A stretch of DNA of 64,000 nucleotides from Takifugu bimaculatus. Its lineage: Eukaryota > Chordata > Actinopteri > Tetraodontiformes > Tetraodontidae. The stretch spans positions 10,039,087 through 10,103,086 of the forward strand of contig CP034991.1 in NCBI GenBank assembly GCA_004026145.2, written 5' to 3'. Under the pieces are notes generated by a model. The model had not been told where the DNA came from, did not search any database, and saw nothing but the letters and a program-made list of their open reading frames with translations. This document shows positions 35,449-48,604 of the stretch, in pieces. The position numbers and the translations under genes are program-made. Every line of letters begins with the position of its first letter. Position 1 is the stretch's first letter.

Positions 35449-38400
35449 GTCCGCGCACAGCGGCTGATGTTCGGTGGCGTCAGCCGCGGGTTTCTGGAGC
35501 GGATCGGCTGTACCTCCAAAAACTGCTCCACGTAAATTTTAGAGATTTAAAAAAAATAGATAAAAAAAATCCTCGCACATTGATGTAAAATCTGGCCGTC
35601 AGGGTTCGGATCTGCCTCGGCCAGGCTGCCCTTTATTCTGTTTTTATTGCATTCGCTTTATTTTGTGACGCTGAACGCCAGCAGTGACCCAAACGAGCGC
35701 AGAATCCTTGAAATGGATTCAGATCTTGCGGCTTCTTTCGGAAAACTTGAGTTAAGTTGGAGGTACAAACAGGCCGAACGAATTTAGGATATTTACTGTT
35801 GCTTTATAGATATCTCTTCACAGCGGGTTCATCCGTGAATGCTGCAAAATAGATTCCATTTTATGTGCTTATTATTGAGTTAGCTGCACGCTGGGAAACA
35901 ATTACAGCTATGACCATTAAAAAAGACCATTAAAGACAGAGAAGCATGAAAGTTAAAATCCATAAAGATTTTTTTTTTTAGACCTCCAGTCTGGCTATAA
36001 TTTGCTCCACACTTTGGGAAGTGTTAGTCAAAAGTTTTGGGAAGTTTTTCCCTGTACAGCTTCCCCTTTCATAATATAATAGGCAGAGTTTTACACAAAT
36101 TACATGTTCGTTTCACTTTTATTTTTTTAAGTATATTTTACAATAATTGTTGCTTAAGGCTGAAGTCTTATCCTTAATTGATTATCCTGAAAATATTCAA
36201 ACTGTAATTTGTAATTTGTTGGCCATTGTAAAAATCTACTGCCCACAATTTTTTTTTGCCCCCTCTCACAGTAACTGCTAGAAACCCCTATTTTTGTGTC
36301 TGCTAGCAAAGTCAGATGTGACAGAAGCTCAGTGTAACTGTACGTGCTCCAGGCAGCCTCGGCAGTCAGAGCCTTCCCCACCAAAAGTCCCCACCAGAGT
36401 CGGACTCGTCCCAGGCTGAGTTGAAACACTTCTGATCCAGTTGACAAAAATCTTTACCTCGGCTGCCAGCAACACTTAGCTGAGTCGTGAGCACGGCCTT
36501 CGCTATCAGTCGGCACCGATTTAGCCGTGCAGCTATTTGTGTGTTCGCTTTGGGGTTTTCTAAAAACTCTTCGTGTTGCATGAAACGATTAGTGGTCGGG
36601 AGTCCTGACTGCGAGCCTTCTCCTGGAGTCGGGACCAGTCACGGGGTGTGTAGATTCTCGGGCAGATATGCCGCAGAGCATGACTGCTGTGATCTACGCT
36701 CGCGCTGCGATGCGGCCGTTTACCCGACGGCTTTGCTCAGCGCCACCAAACAGGGTTTGTTGTGTTGAAGCTAAGTTTCTGCTCCGGACTGACACACTTT
36801 TGGGTCCAAAAGTCCTTTTTTTTTCTGTTGAAGATTTTTTTTTTTTTTTTAATTTCTTTTGTAAAGTTTGAACTTGTTTGGCCACCAAGTAAACTTGATA
36901 TTTGCCAGATGTGCTGACAAAAGGTTTCTTGCGTTTCTGGGAGGAGAAAAGTTCTGGGAAATTTGAATTAAGCAACTGTTCATCCGCGATCCGGCGCTGA
37001 CGGAGAGGCGAGGACGCCTGAATGTGGAGACTCAGGTGGCTGCACCCATGTCGCGCCCTTTCCTCTCTCATATCGAGTCAAGAGAAAATAAGTTCTTTCG
37101 CTTTACGGAACTCTGAAAGGTGCCCGAGGGAAGGACAACGGCCGGAGCGGCGACTGTAGCGTTGCCTCCAGCAGCCCCTCTTTGACTCCAGACGGTTTCT
37201 TTGACCCCCGTCGCTGAGCGGCTGTTGCAGGAGGCCTGAGAGGCAACAATAGAAGTCAGAGAGATTGCAAACTTGACTTATTGATGGCTGGGTTCATAAA
37301 TATTGAGTCCCTTTGTGCATTACTGTGGAGACCCGGCGTGGCGCTAGCAGCCCGCCAGACAAAAAGAGCAGTTTTCCCTCTTTTCCTGTGTGAACGCTCT
37401 CCGTCCGTATTAAAGCACATGCGCCTGCGTGACCACAATAAACGAAGGCTAATGATGTCAATTGTCAGGAGCGATGTTAGCGAGGAGCTCCGGGGATTAT
37501 TTGGTGGTTTTTGCCTCGATTTTTGTCCTCTGAAGGCGGTCGCTCGGAGCTGGTCGTAGAGCTTCGCAGCAGGAAAAACCATTTGTCACCGTTCATTTTT
37601 CGCAACGTATCAAACCGCACCGCTCCGAGAGGAGCAAATTGCCCGAGATAATCCATCACACCGGGGCTGTCATTTGTGGTTGTCACAGAATCTGCTTTAT
37701 TTTATTTATTCGTTTTTTACGCTTTTAATTCCTCGTTCCCGTTTTGGTGCGCTCGCAGCAAAAATGCGGAGCCGTAAATGAGAAGCTCTGCGTGGAACAG
37801 CGTCAGCTTCTGCTTCCAAATGTTGCCACATCTGTTTCCCGCATGCTTGGCTGCCTAAGTACAATTAATTTATCGAAGGCAAAACAGACAGTACGAAAAA
37901 GAAAGTGTTCCCCGTCAGAAGTGTCAACTCCAACTTTTGGACGTGATATATGTACGTTTGGTTGAAACTGAGACTTCTGTTCCTGTGGGTTTGAATTCTG
38001 TGTCCGTCTGCTCATATGTGCTGGATTAAGTGTGGAATCTTGTGTTGGTCCCACGTCTCCAAGTTTGCGTTGGTGGTTGCGGCGGTTGTTGTGTGCGGCG
38101 TTGCTGTCGTTGGCGTCAGGCGTACGGGCCGAGGGGATTTCCGCACCGTTGTGTTCGCTCTGGCACGCTGCCCCCGTATCACAAGCTCGTCACAGATTCG
38201 ATAACGGCGTGATTTCCCAAGTCTGCCTGTGAATATTCGCCCGCGTGCTCTTTGTTCCTGGGTTAGGTTTTTCGTGGCACCTACGGTTCTTCCATCAGGA
38301 AGTGTCCTCAGCTGTAAAGCCAGCATCAGAACCCGGCCTGTTTTCCTTTGTGTTCGGCCGTGTCTCTGCTCCGTCTCGCCTCCTGGCTGTGTTTATTCAA

Positions 38401-38471
38401 ATGAGCCAACGGTGGTCCTAATGAAGTCTCAGCTGTAGCGCGGAGATGACGGCGCCTTCCCTCTCGTACTC

Positions 38472-38509
38472 CTCTCCTCACCGGCGCTCCCTCTCCTCAC
38501 CGGCGCTCC
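38472..38509. repeat. 19-bp perfect tandem duplication
   Basis: CTCTCCTCACCGGCGCTCC occurs twice without spacer, followed by a C-rich run to about 38535. It looks like a recent slippage duplication. Confidence 0.9.
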
Positions 38510-38939
38510 CACCCCCCCCCACCCCCCCACCCCACCTCTGGCTCTCTCGCTGTGCACGTAAAATGGAACACGGCGAGATATTCCGGGAGTCCCTCTGTGG
38601 TTGACGGCGGGGAAAAGACGCTCGGAGGTCAGACACGCTTGGCGAGGAGCTCAGTCACAGGTCACACGCGTACGGGAGAGGATCAGCGAGCAGCGAGCCG
38701 GCCTCTGAATGACAATCTCATAACGTCACAACTCTCCTTGAAGGCTGTTATTTCCATAAACAGTTGCGGTCATGCAAATTGCTCAAGGTGATTTGTGTTT
38801 TTGGTGTATAATTTGTCGTTGAACAAACAGCCCAGGCAGTGCCTTTCTAACGAGCTGCTCTCTGCATTTTTATTGTCACAATATAACAGGAGGCCGACAT
38901 AAAGTAGCTGATGTAATGGACAGTTTTTCTGTTGTTGTT

Positions 38940-38971
38940 GCGGGGGCTGTGGTGCGCGGGGGCTGCGGTGC
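38940..38971. repeat. 16-bp tandem duplication, GC-rich
   Basis: GCGGGGGCTGTGGTGC is followed by a copy with one T-to-C change. Confidence 0.9.
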
Positions 38972-41214
38972 GCGTGCACGTCCGTGGGCCCCTCATTACC
39001 TGAAAAATTGTCACTCTGTCCTTTCATGCATGTGTGTATCAGCACAAAGGCCCACGCTGCGCAAATAAAAGGCCGACAGTTCCGACCAAATCCCAGATAA
39101 AAAGCTTGAGCAAATATCCTCTCTGCTGGCTAAAGTTTTGACCTCGTCCTTCCCTCTCGTGGCCCTTTGGAAATTCTTCTCCCGCCGCGCTCGTAGCCGC
39201 ATTTGAATCGGCCGCTCTGGCTCCCGTCTCAGGGCTGATTAGTTCCCGTTAATGACTCCTGCCTCTGTCGTTCTCCAGCGCCCGTGGCATTTGGCAAACG
39301 CCGGCTCTGGCCGAGCCGCAGGAGAGGAGACAAAGGCAGCAGCCGGAGAAATATTCGAGCCCGAAGTCTCGGAGTCTGATGGACTACCTGTGAAAACTGA
39401 CGTTGGCGCTAAGCGACTTGATATTTAACGTCGATAGCGCTCTGCCTTCCCCCCCTGGAGCTGTGAATGTGTTTTCTAATGAAATTTTTTTTCCTATTAA
39501 CTACAAAATGAGCCCAGCAGGCAGTAGTCAATGCTTAGTCAATGTGCTTGGCAGAGCAGCTGTTCTTCAGTGCTTCGGTGGGGGGGGGTTATTGGCCGTG
39601 ACCCTTGTGGACTTGCTATGTGGCGGACAGAAGCGGCTCTGTCGCCGGGGTGCCTGGTGGTCAGGCTGTAGTCTTAGATATGCAAATCCCCCCAAAATAG
39701 TAAAGCTAACATAAAACAGTGTTTTTTTGGGGGGTGCGATTATATTTAATTGAATTATTGTTTTTGTTTACATTTATAATTTTGGAAATTTTACAAAATG
39801 CGGTCATAAGCTCTCCATTTTTTTCTTTCTTTTTTTTTTTTTGTAAAATTCACTCAGCAGATATAAAATGTCTGTTTACTCAACATCAAACAAACACATC
39901 CAAGAAGCATCGAGGTTAACAGCTGCTTTGATATCGGGGCTTAAAAATCCGTCGAAGTCCAAAGCCGAACGGCGGCTCCGGTTCTGCTTCCCACCCCTGC
40001 CAGGGAAGCAGATTCTAATGTCCAGGTTTTTGTTTTCAGAGTATCACTCCAAGGTCAGATGGTGTGCTAAAATGCCGCTATCAGCCCAAGCGATCTGTCT
40101 TTAGCCCTCGTTCAACCCTGTGGCTCTCAGCGGAACGCTCCGTCTGGCTCGGAAACAATGAGGTATCAACCAAAGCGGGCAAACGGGCACATGTGTGTGG
40201 CTGGATGCGTGACTGAGAATGATCAAAATAATTTTTCCTACCGTTGGGTTGCCCGTCTACAAGATGCGCATATTTGTTTATTCAGGGTTGAATTCTTCCC
40301 CGTCGCGGTTCTCACCGTATCGGTTTCTCTCTGACGCAAAAGCAAAACATTTGGAAAGAGTTTTAAAAAGTTTTTATTTTCTATTTTTTGCACTGCTGCA
40401 ATTGTATTTTTTGCTTTTTTTTTAATTTTTATTTGACCACCCAGAGGAGCTTTGGAAACCAGCTGAACACCTTGAGCGTATTTGCTAACTGTCAAGAAAT
40501 AAACATTGTTTTGTGTCAGTGTTTTACTCAGAAAGGTCATGTTTCAATAGAATTCCCCTAAAGGAATTATTATTGGGAATACGGAGTTCTGCAGGTCCAA
40601 TTAGGATCAGAATATGAGGCCGAGTGTGCTTTTTATTGTACCCCATCCGTCATTATTCCTAAGCTGAAAATGGCGCTAGCGTATCCCACTACAGCCCTTC
40701 TGTAAAATGGAGGCTTAGCAGCTGTTACTCCAGTAACGCTTGGTTGATCTACCACTTCTAACCAGTGAGGGGCGCTACTGAAAGGGGGTCTGATAGCCTC
40801 TGTCGCCCTCTTACCTCCGTCTGAAGCATCTCGAGCGTCGAGCTGAATAAAGGCCCCACACGATTGCTTGATTTAAACCGTCTTTTGCTGATTTTGTGGT
40901 GCTAAAATCATTTACTCTCAAACTAATCCTGTATTTACCGGAAGGACATTGAGACGTAAAGACCGAAACAACCATCAGTTGTCTTTTTTAAAAACAAAAA
41001 AACAAAAACATTGTTCTCTGTCTGCCACCGTGTGTTGGACTGGAAAATGTGACCTGAATGATCGAGGCTATTCGTTTCTTTTTTCCCCAGAAACATTTTC
41101 CACAGATAATTCCTTTCATGGTAGACTGGCTTCGGACCTTAGGCTGCCGCTTTCCTTATTTAACTTGGGGGGGTGGTGGCTGCGGAGGAGTGAATGGATG
41201 TTTTTCTAGCTGGG

Positions 41215-41480
41215 CAGCAGTGTGGAGGATAGATCCCAGAAGAGAACACATCTCCAGCTTGTGAATAAAGACCTAATTGATGGTCGGTAGCGGTTGTAAA
41301 TGACTCATGAGGTAATTCTTCTTCGCAGGCAGACTGAGAAGCTGCACAGAGGGCCTGCGCCACGGTGGGGTCGGCTATCCCTTTGGAATTGAGACAATCT
41401 ATTTGGTCAATATCCAAATGGCTGAAGGTGCACCATAGTGCTAATTTTAGCCATAAATCTACGTGTATTGTCACGTCACA
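41215..41480. promoter_or_regulatory. Candidate conserved non-coding element in intron 1
   Basis: Repeat-free, with TAATTGAT at 41274-41281 (homeodomain type), ATGACTCATGAGGTAATTC (an AP-1-like TGACTCAT) and balanced composition. Texture-based call. Confidence 0.3.
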
Positions 41481-44400
41481 GTCGGTTTGCGGCTACAGCC
41501 CCCGAACTGCATGTGAGATTTTCTCCACGTGCTTCGATTTAATCATGAAAAGTTGAATTAACTTCTCTGAGCGGCAGTAATTTTCCACTGGCAGAGACAA
41601 ACAAACAATTAAACAAAGTCGCTTTCACTTTGTTCAGTCTACTGTTACGGGAAAGACGTGCCAATAATAAGCTAGCCGCATTAGCCCGTTTGAATTGACA
41701 GTAGAAAAAAAATAGCCAGCGCCCCCCTCCCCTCCCAACACTCAGTGGTGCGGCTCAAAGGCGGCCATTGTTCTGTGCTCTGTCCACTCCACATAGGCAG
41801 GCCTGGAAGTTATGCATGGGCTTTAAACAGAGGGAGGGCAGGAGGAGACGAAGACGAAGGGAAGGGACTGGTTGCACGGCGGAACGATGTAGTACGCCTT
41901 CCAGAGGAGGAGGAGGCGTGCAGCGCGGGCGCCAGACGCTAGCAGAGAAGCCTGGACCCGCCAGAGGTACGGTGCAGGAGATTTGGCAGTTCCCTGCATC
42001 CTCAAGAGGCGTTGGCCCTCTTCTCTGCTTCCTTCCGTGCCATCCACCTCATTTGACACCCCCCCCCCCAATAGTTAGAAGAGGAATTCGGCTCTCTGGT
42101 GCTGCCCCTCCCAGGGTCTTCACCCTGAGGAGGTTTCATCCCTGTGGCCCGCGTTTAGTGATACCGGGACTGTTTTCTAGAGAAAAGGGATTAAGCTTCT
42201 CAGGTTTAGACCCCTCCTTTGTTTCCTCCGACACTAAAGGGACCCCCTCCCACCTCCCCTACGCCAGGCTGCTCCTTACGTGGGGGTTGGCGCTTCGGCC
42301 CCAAGTTGCAGGCTGTCCTTAACAACTGTGACACACTGGACCCTCCGTGCTTGAGAAGAACAAGTTTCACCGAAAATGCGGGTCAGAATTCCAGATGTGT
42401 GCACGTTGCAGGGGCTTAACGGAGGGCTTCGTTGCAAATTGCCGAACGTCTGCCGCAGATACAAATTGGTACAATAACAATGAGCCGATTTACTCCCCAG
42501 AAGAAGTTCCACTTTGTAAGTGAAGGTCACGAAACGATGCGTTCCTCTCACTATGATGAATAACGGGGATAATGGGGCATGATGGAGATGTAAATGGACG
42601 AATGTGGCTCAATGGAATTTTCGGGGCTGAACAAGAAACGAAAATCCACGTTCGTTGCGTTACGCTTTTGTTTCAAAACTAATAACAAACAACTATAGTT
42701 TCTCAACTCTGGTGATGAACAGAAGGACATAAAAAAGATGTTTTCCGGCTCTGCTGCGGGCCTGTTTTATCAGCCAGCCTCTGATCTCAGCCTGTAGAAC
42801 CGCCCGGAATCAAAGAGATCATAAACTGTGTTTAAAAACGCATCGCATAAATGATTCTGACACCCTCGGCTGATTCGCTGTTTGATGCTGCGACTTCTTT
42901 GTGTTGGCTGTGATTTGTGCGTCCGCGTGGTTGTCCTGACCTGAACTCTGAATCCAGGCTCGTTTTAATTAACCGACTCACACACAGGTTTTACTGTAGC
43001 ACAGTGCAGCGCTAATCTTGACCTAGTTCCACGAGTTCCCTCCTTCAAAAGAAATAACACGCGGTGGTCGACTATTCCGCCGTAAAACTTTTTTTTTTGT
43101 CCTCTTAAGGGGGAAAGATTGATCCCAGAACATGTGATGAATCCCATTTTCACCCATTATTGTCATCCGGGGTATAATCACCGTCCCTCATAACCAAATG
43201 TGACACCTCGAAGGACGCGGATAGGCCCGTGCGCGTTGGAAAGGCAGTTCATTATTTGGTCTGCGAGCTTCCCGTTGCAGTGGATGCCGTATTTATTCTG
43301 CTTGTTTATTTTCTTCCCCTGAACCAGCGAGCAGTAAGCTATAGAGTGCAGCAGCCTTTGAACCACGGCCTATCCCATGACTGCAGCCCCGGGTATTAAC
43401 CCGGAGCCACTGAGAGGCTTAAAAAGCCATCAGCTCATTGTCCAGAGACACAAAACCCCCTTCCTCCAAAATCCCCCCATCCTTCTCTTTCCCTCCTTCC
43501 CTCCTTTTCTTAAGAAAGCCTTCAGCTGGCCTCTGCCGCCATTCATATTAATCAGTTTTAAGGGTCTAATGAGATAAGTGAGACTTAAGGGGAGTCCCCA
43601 AAGTGGCCTAAGCCCTCCAGATAAACAGAGGTGATGAGCGCTGCCCACGGTGACGTCCCGAGGAGCCTGTTTGTGTGTGTTTCCTCTTGCTTACTCAGGC
43701 AAACTGAAGTTTTCAGCATCCCAAATTCCACGGCCTCATTCAGCGTGGGCCGGCGATGACGGTCTCGGTGACGGCGGTTCAGCGGCGGCCACGTCGAAGG
43801 CTGAGCTCGGCGGACCCGACCCGCATCAGCTCCTTTTAACTCCTAATCCCCCCCCTCGCTCAGTTCATGCCCTCTGCCTCTTCCTGCCAGCCGGTATTAA
43901 ACACATGCCAGTCACACTCCTTCCCGCTCTAGCTGCCATGTTGTCCTCCTTCGTTCTCCTCTCTCTCCGTTTGAGATGGAGACTCCTCCAACCGTGCTGT
44001 GATGGTGGTGGTGTCGTTGCAGACGTCCTACTGGGCCGTCCCAGCAGGTGGACTCTTGGACTCCAGCAGGATCTGTGCTTATATGCTCGCTAGTACCCTT
44101 TGCTGTAGCTAGCACACACGTCCAGCATTTATGGTCGCACTGGTTTGTTTTTAATATGAAATATTTAAAATGGTCAAGAAAAAATATACATTAATTTGAC
44201 CTGGCAACAGATTTTGATTTAATTTGCAGGTCTGAGAACAAAAAAGAAAGAAAACAAAATTAAGCCAGTTCATGGGTAAGACTCAATTTTACTCAATACT
44301 ATATACTTCATTAATTCAGGGAATAAATAAATAAAAATTTAAAAAAATTACAATTAAAAAAAAAAATATATAAAATGCTATTTTTTTTTTACATTTTTTA

Positions 44401-45169
44401 AAATGGTGACCTTATGAGGCGTTCCTGGCCCTCCGAGAGTTCACTTTCACCTGCTGTTCTGTTCTTCGGAGCCGCTGGACTCCGCGACCGGAGACATTCC
44501 AGCCGGGATTAGCGTGCATGGCAAACGGAAGCGCAAATAAGAAGGAGAGAAGGGGTTTTTTTTTTTTCTTTTTTTCTTGGACCCTAGTATTTGTCCCACG
44601 TCTTTGAGGGCAGAACGTCCTTGAAAAGAAAAGATTTAACAAAGTTGAATGAATTTAGCATTTTATTAAATCTTTAATTGTAGGAATTATTTTGTTAAAA
44701 TTGATCAAATTATCTTCCGTCAGACTCAAAGGATGAAAGGATTCATTTTTTTTGCCCGACTTTTCATATAATTTAAGACATTTTCCCCAAATGGTTTTTC
44801 ATGTGGTCGAGACCGAGCTTGTGGGAAAACAGATGCATCATATTTTACGATGGATCTATTGGATTGGGGTGCCTGCTCGTCTGAAATGGGCGGAGTGATT
44901 AAATTTTCATTACTGTTTGAAGTTCTGAGGAAAAGTAGCACTGGCAAATGTCTGCACGCGAGTCACGAAAGGTGAAACCCAGATAGCTGTAAAGCGAAGG
45001 CTGATGGAAGGATGTCTGGCTCGGGAATTCAACAATAAAAAAAGAAATCAGCGGTGGCTCCCATGACTGCACAGTTCTCCGTGCCACTTTCTTTTCTTTG
45101 GGGCTTTGCCATCTTCTGATTTGTAGCTTAATTGCATCTCGTTGGATAGATGTGAGCTGCCAGGCCCGT
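41481..45169. other. Intron 1 DNA, no gene recognised
   Basis: A CpG-rich, GGA-repeat-containing stretch at 41830-42010 produces chance long frames. C-runs lie near 42058-42070. The segment 44120-44405 is strongly AT-rich with A- and T-runs. Nothing coding is supported. Confidence 0.5.
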
Positions 45170-45440
45170 GTCAAGCTTTGACTAACATCGGCTTCATCGG
45201 CGCTTTAATAATGCAGCGGACGGCCACGCGCTATCTTTGGGATGTAGAGAGCTCCTTACATTAGGCCTGGGTCAGATTGTGTCTGCTGCCGTACATTAGC
45301 GGCAGAACCTTCCCGCCTGTATCACTGGTAAGAGGAACACGGCACGAATGCGGCTGAATTATTCACACTCATAATCGGCCTTTATGTCCCGTTGCCAGGG
45401 CCGGCCCCACTGTTATTCTAGTGCATAATTGATAGTGCTC
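45170..45440. promoter_or_regulatory. Candidate conserved non-coding element in intron 1
   Basis: Repeat-free block with TTTAATAATGC, GTACATTAGCGG, CTGAATTATTC, CATAATCGG and TAATTGAT at 45426-45433. The last octamer also occurs in the candidate element at 41215. It is directly followed by a G-rich tract. Confidence 0.35.
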
Positions 45441-45529
45441 AGAAGTGGAAAACTTAGAATAGCAGAAGTAATGCGAAGTGAAAGTGTAGTCGAAGCAGCA
45501 CAAGAGGGGGAACGAGGGAATTGGTGGAG

Positions 45530-45740
45530 TGGGTGGGTGGGGGGGGTGTTACGGAGAGATGGAGCTGGGCCCCTATAGGAGTTTTTACACGGAGCTTGTG
45601 ATGGCCTTTACGGGGCTTAGGAGCGGCTAGCGCGAGGATTGCGTGTGTAGGCCAGCCAGACTCCTTTCAGGGCTGGGAGTGGGGTGGCGGGGGTGAAGGA
45701 AGGCGGGGGGGAGGGGGGGAGGGGAGGGGAGTCGGGGGAT
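45530..45740 (+). repeat. G-run cluster, quadruplex-prone
   Basis: Many runs of three to eight G on the plus strand, densest at 45671-45738 with loops of one to five nt. More than one quadruplex could form. Confidence 0.7.
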
Positions 45741-47049
45741 CCAGAGTAACAAGGTCTGACGCTGAGCTGGCCCAGAATGTGGTCTGTACCCCCCTTCCCT
45801 AAGTTAATACAGGGCTCCTCTTTGGGCGGATGTGAGTGTCTGGACATTTTTAAAAATCGTCTGAGGGTTGTTCCTTGTTCGGGAAATATGGAGTAGTAAA
45901 CAATAGTGAGCCCCGTTTTAAACGCTATTGTTTTGAACCAGCAGCTTTCTCGGGCAGGTACGCCATGTCGGGAAATCACAATCATCTGATACAACAGCGC
46001 TCTAAACGTCTACCTCCGGAGGAGGCTATGCTAGCCGTCAACCCTCCGCGTCCATTTGAGAAATTGGTTGAGACGACCACTCGGGGAAATCAGACCGATG
46101 CCGCATGTTTCACATTACAAATATTTTGAACCTGTCACTGTGTATCTTCGTCTTTACCTAAACCTACACATGATTTGTTCTTACATTATTTGTTGGAGCT
46201 AGAAATTGATTTGGTTTGATGGTTCTGTTGTAAGTCTCTCTTTTTTTCCTCCTTTCTCTCCCGGTTGTCTTTGTGAGCGCTCTCGACGCCACAGAACAAC
46301 TTTGCATGGAAAGTTTGAAAGTCCCAGGTGAAGGTGTTAACACGGCTCCAGGTGGAGTCTATTTAACACCTCTCTGACCCTTGACAAAGCCTGACTAACT
46401 GCTGCCTAGCTCTGCCTTTTGTGTTCCATAACAAAGCCCTTTAGCTTCTAATACCAGCACAGCACCGGCGGTGTCGAGAGAAACCTGAGATAAGGTCCAC
46501 ATCAGAGGGTTGGTGGGAACTGTTTAATCCTCTTCTTGAAAACCAAACCAGCACACAACAGGCAGGGATCATGTTTGGCAAAGTGGCCCGCTTTGATGGA
46601 GGGATCGGATGGTGTGATTCGGAGGAGCGGGGATGATGGAAAATAGAGAGGTGGCTGAATGCCGGCAGTCTTTTAACGCCATCGTGAATGAGAATATTTG
46701 GGGGATAATGCAGGGAGTTGTTCACCGGTGTGTTCAGACATGCACAAAGAGTGTCGCCGCGGCGTTACAGGCCGTTCTTTGTGCGGCTGTTTCCTGATTT
46801 TGTTGATAAAGTGAGCATTATTGCGACCAACTACAACACCCTTTCTTTCCCTTCTCAGTTACTTCCTCCTTACTTATTTATTTTTTACATTTATTAAACT
46901 ATATTAGCCAAGTCTCCCTTGAGGACAAAATGTGGATTTTTATTTTCCTTCTTACTTTTTTATTATCTCTAACATGGACTCGCACCATTATCCAGAAATC
47001 CGCTCCACATACTGACTGTAATTCTTTGGTAAACACCGTGTTTGCAGTT
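45741..47049. other. Intron 1 DNA, no gene recognised
   Basis: Unique-looking sequence with no simple repeats and no exon-like frames that I can defend. Confidence 0.45.
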
Positions 47050-47780
47050 CATAAGAAAGCATCTTTCATCAGCGTTGCTACAGTGTGGCCATAAAGATGG
47101 CCAGAGGAAACATTAGCAGGGGTATGTCTCAGAAACACATAAAAAACAATTTACGAGTGCACTTAGGCCCATACGCCTACCGGAGCCATTCTATAAAGAT
47201 GCAGACAGAGATCGCAGCAAACTCCCAATTACCCACATTTAAAAGTAATAAACTTGGATCGATACCTGATCTGGGCTCTGCTGATCCTGGCCTCACCTGT
47301 TTTTATTTCCCTGACTGCGACAGACCGTTTCAGAAGCATAGGGAAGTTAATTGAGGGGCTCTCCTTGGCCCGATGGACCGGGTCTTTATCAGATCGGCAT
47401 GTCTGACGTTTTCACTTTCATTTCGAGCTCGCCGTTTACAACAGTCGGGCACGAGAGATTCCGATAAAACCGCTCATTTGCGACCTTCTCTTGTCTTAAA
47501 AAAGCCCTTCTCATCACGCTGCCGTGCACCTTCCGTAATATCTTATTATGGCATCACTAATTGGATTGTACAGCAGTTACATGTGTTATCGTGCTCTGCT
47601 ACCATTAATTACTCCACTAATGGTCTGTCTATGCAGATTTGCCTGTGACTGCAATTATTTTACGTGGATTTATGCACTTCTAGACAGCAGCAGCACCACA
47701 GAAATGTGTTCACGCCTCTGTAAGACTATGGAACTTAACCTTCTGCCAGCAACACATGGTACCATTTAGATATCTCCACG
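47050..47780. promoter_or_regulatory. Candidate conserved non-coding cluster in intron 1
   Basis: About 700 bp without simple repeats, with CACTAATTGG, ACCATTAATTACTCC, GCAATTATTTTAC and related AT-rich cores. Two plus-strand frames (47085-47354 and 47373-47648) stay open across it, which conserved elements often show by chance. No splice-site pair or protein motif supports an exon. Confidence 0.33.
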
Positions 47781-48568
47781 GCACATGTAGAATACTGGGA
47801 CATGTGTAAATAGTGTGTGTATGTGCTGTATGTAGCGTCGTAGACACGCAAGATATTAACCTGGTCTTCAGCAAAGCTCAGTTGAGCCATATGTTTATTT
47901 GCTTACGTGGTTTATCGAGAATGACTCGCATTTTTATTTTGCTTACTGGCTCATCTCATGGATTTATTCAACATTGATTCATCAACATGTTGTTTTCTCA
48001 TTAATTCAACTTCTGGGGTGAATGTATATAAATTTGCCTGTGCAAATATTCCTACTTCTGCAAATCTGGACACGAAAATAATCCCCCTCCTTCTCTCTTT
48101 GTTGTCTCTCTGTCGTTTAATTGTGAATTTTTCCAGTGTTTTATGGCCTTGTAATGATTTTATAGCTAGATGTTTTATCCTGACGTCCAATCCTGCAGCC
48201 TGGGGGAGATTTAGTGTGTTTGCTGCTGTTGGGCGCTGAGTTCTAATTGGAAGGTCAGGGGGATGCAGCAGCAGCTCACCCACATACATACAGATTTGAA
48301 AATGAACCCCAGACACCAACAGACACAAGATTTAATCTGGATAAAAAAAAAAAAAAAAAATTGCGCATGGATGCAACAAAAACGGCGCTGCTCGGATGGC
48401 GATATAAATATGAACAATTTGCATGCAAGTCGGTTGCTTTGACACCCAGAAGATTTTTTTTTTCCACCCAGTCATGGCGTCTCTTCTAAGAACAGCTGCC
48501 TCTGCTCCTGCACGGCATGCCAGAAGTTAACCACACAGCAGGCTTGGCTGAAAGGCTGAGATGTCAGA
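47781..48568. other. Intron 1 DNA, no gene recognised
   Basis: AT-rich, with an 18-nt A run at 48343-48360 and a T9 run near 48455. Confidence 0.45.
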
Positions 48569-48604
48569 GTGTGTGTGTGTGTGTGTGTCTCTCTCTCTCT
48601 CTCT
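48569..48604. repeat. Compound (GT)n(CT)n microsatellite
   Basis: About ten GT units pass directly into about eight CT units. Confidence 0.92.

Larger units (their letters stand above)
33650..35560 (+). promoter_or_regulatory. efna5: CpG-rich promoter and 5' UTR region of efna5
   Basis: CpG dinucleotides are markedly denser here than in the flanks, and the region is interrupted only by homopolymer tracts. The CpG-rich stretch ends just after exon 1, as expected for a CpG-island promoter of a developmental gene. Within it are a GC box (34193), a CCAAT box (34258), a TATA-like ATATAATTAA (34073) and a CT tract (34741). If the CCAAT box works at its usual 60-100 bp upstream, transcription would start near 34320-34370 and give a 5' UTR of about 950 nt. 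That start site is inference. Confidence 0.65.
35561..41214. other. 5' part of efna5 intron 1
   Basis: Mostly unique-looking DNA. AT-rich at 35930-36280 and 36815-36870 (T runs), CpG-rich around 38000-38700 and 39150-39400. Two short tandem repeats are listed separately. No exon-like open frame was seen. Confidence 0.5.

Noticed and set aside
41768..42322. 184-codon plus-strand frame in intron 1
   Set aside because: It starts at TTG, is Arg/Gly/Pro-rich and tracks a GGA-repeat and C-run region. There is no protein signature.
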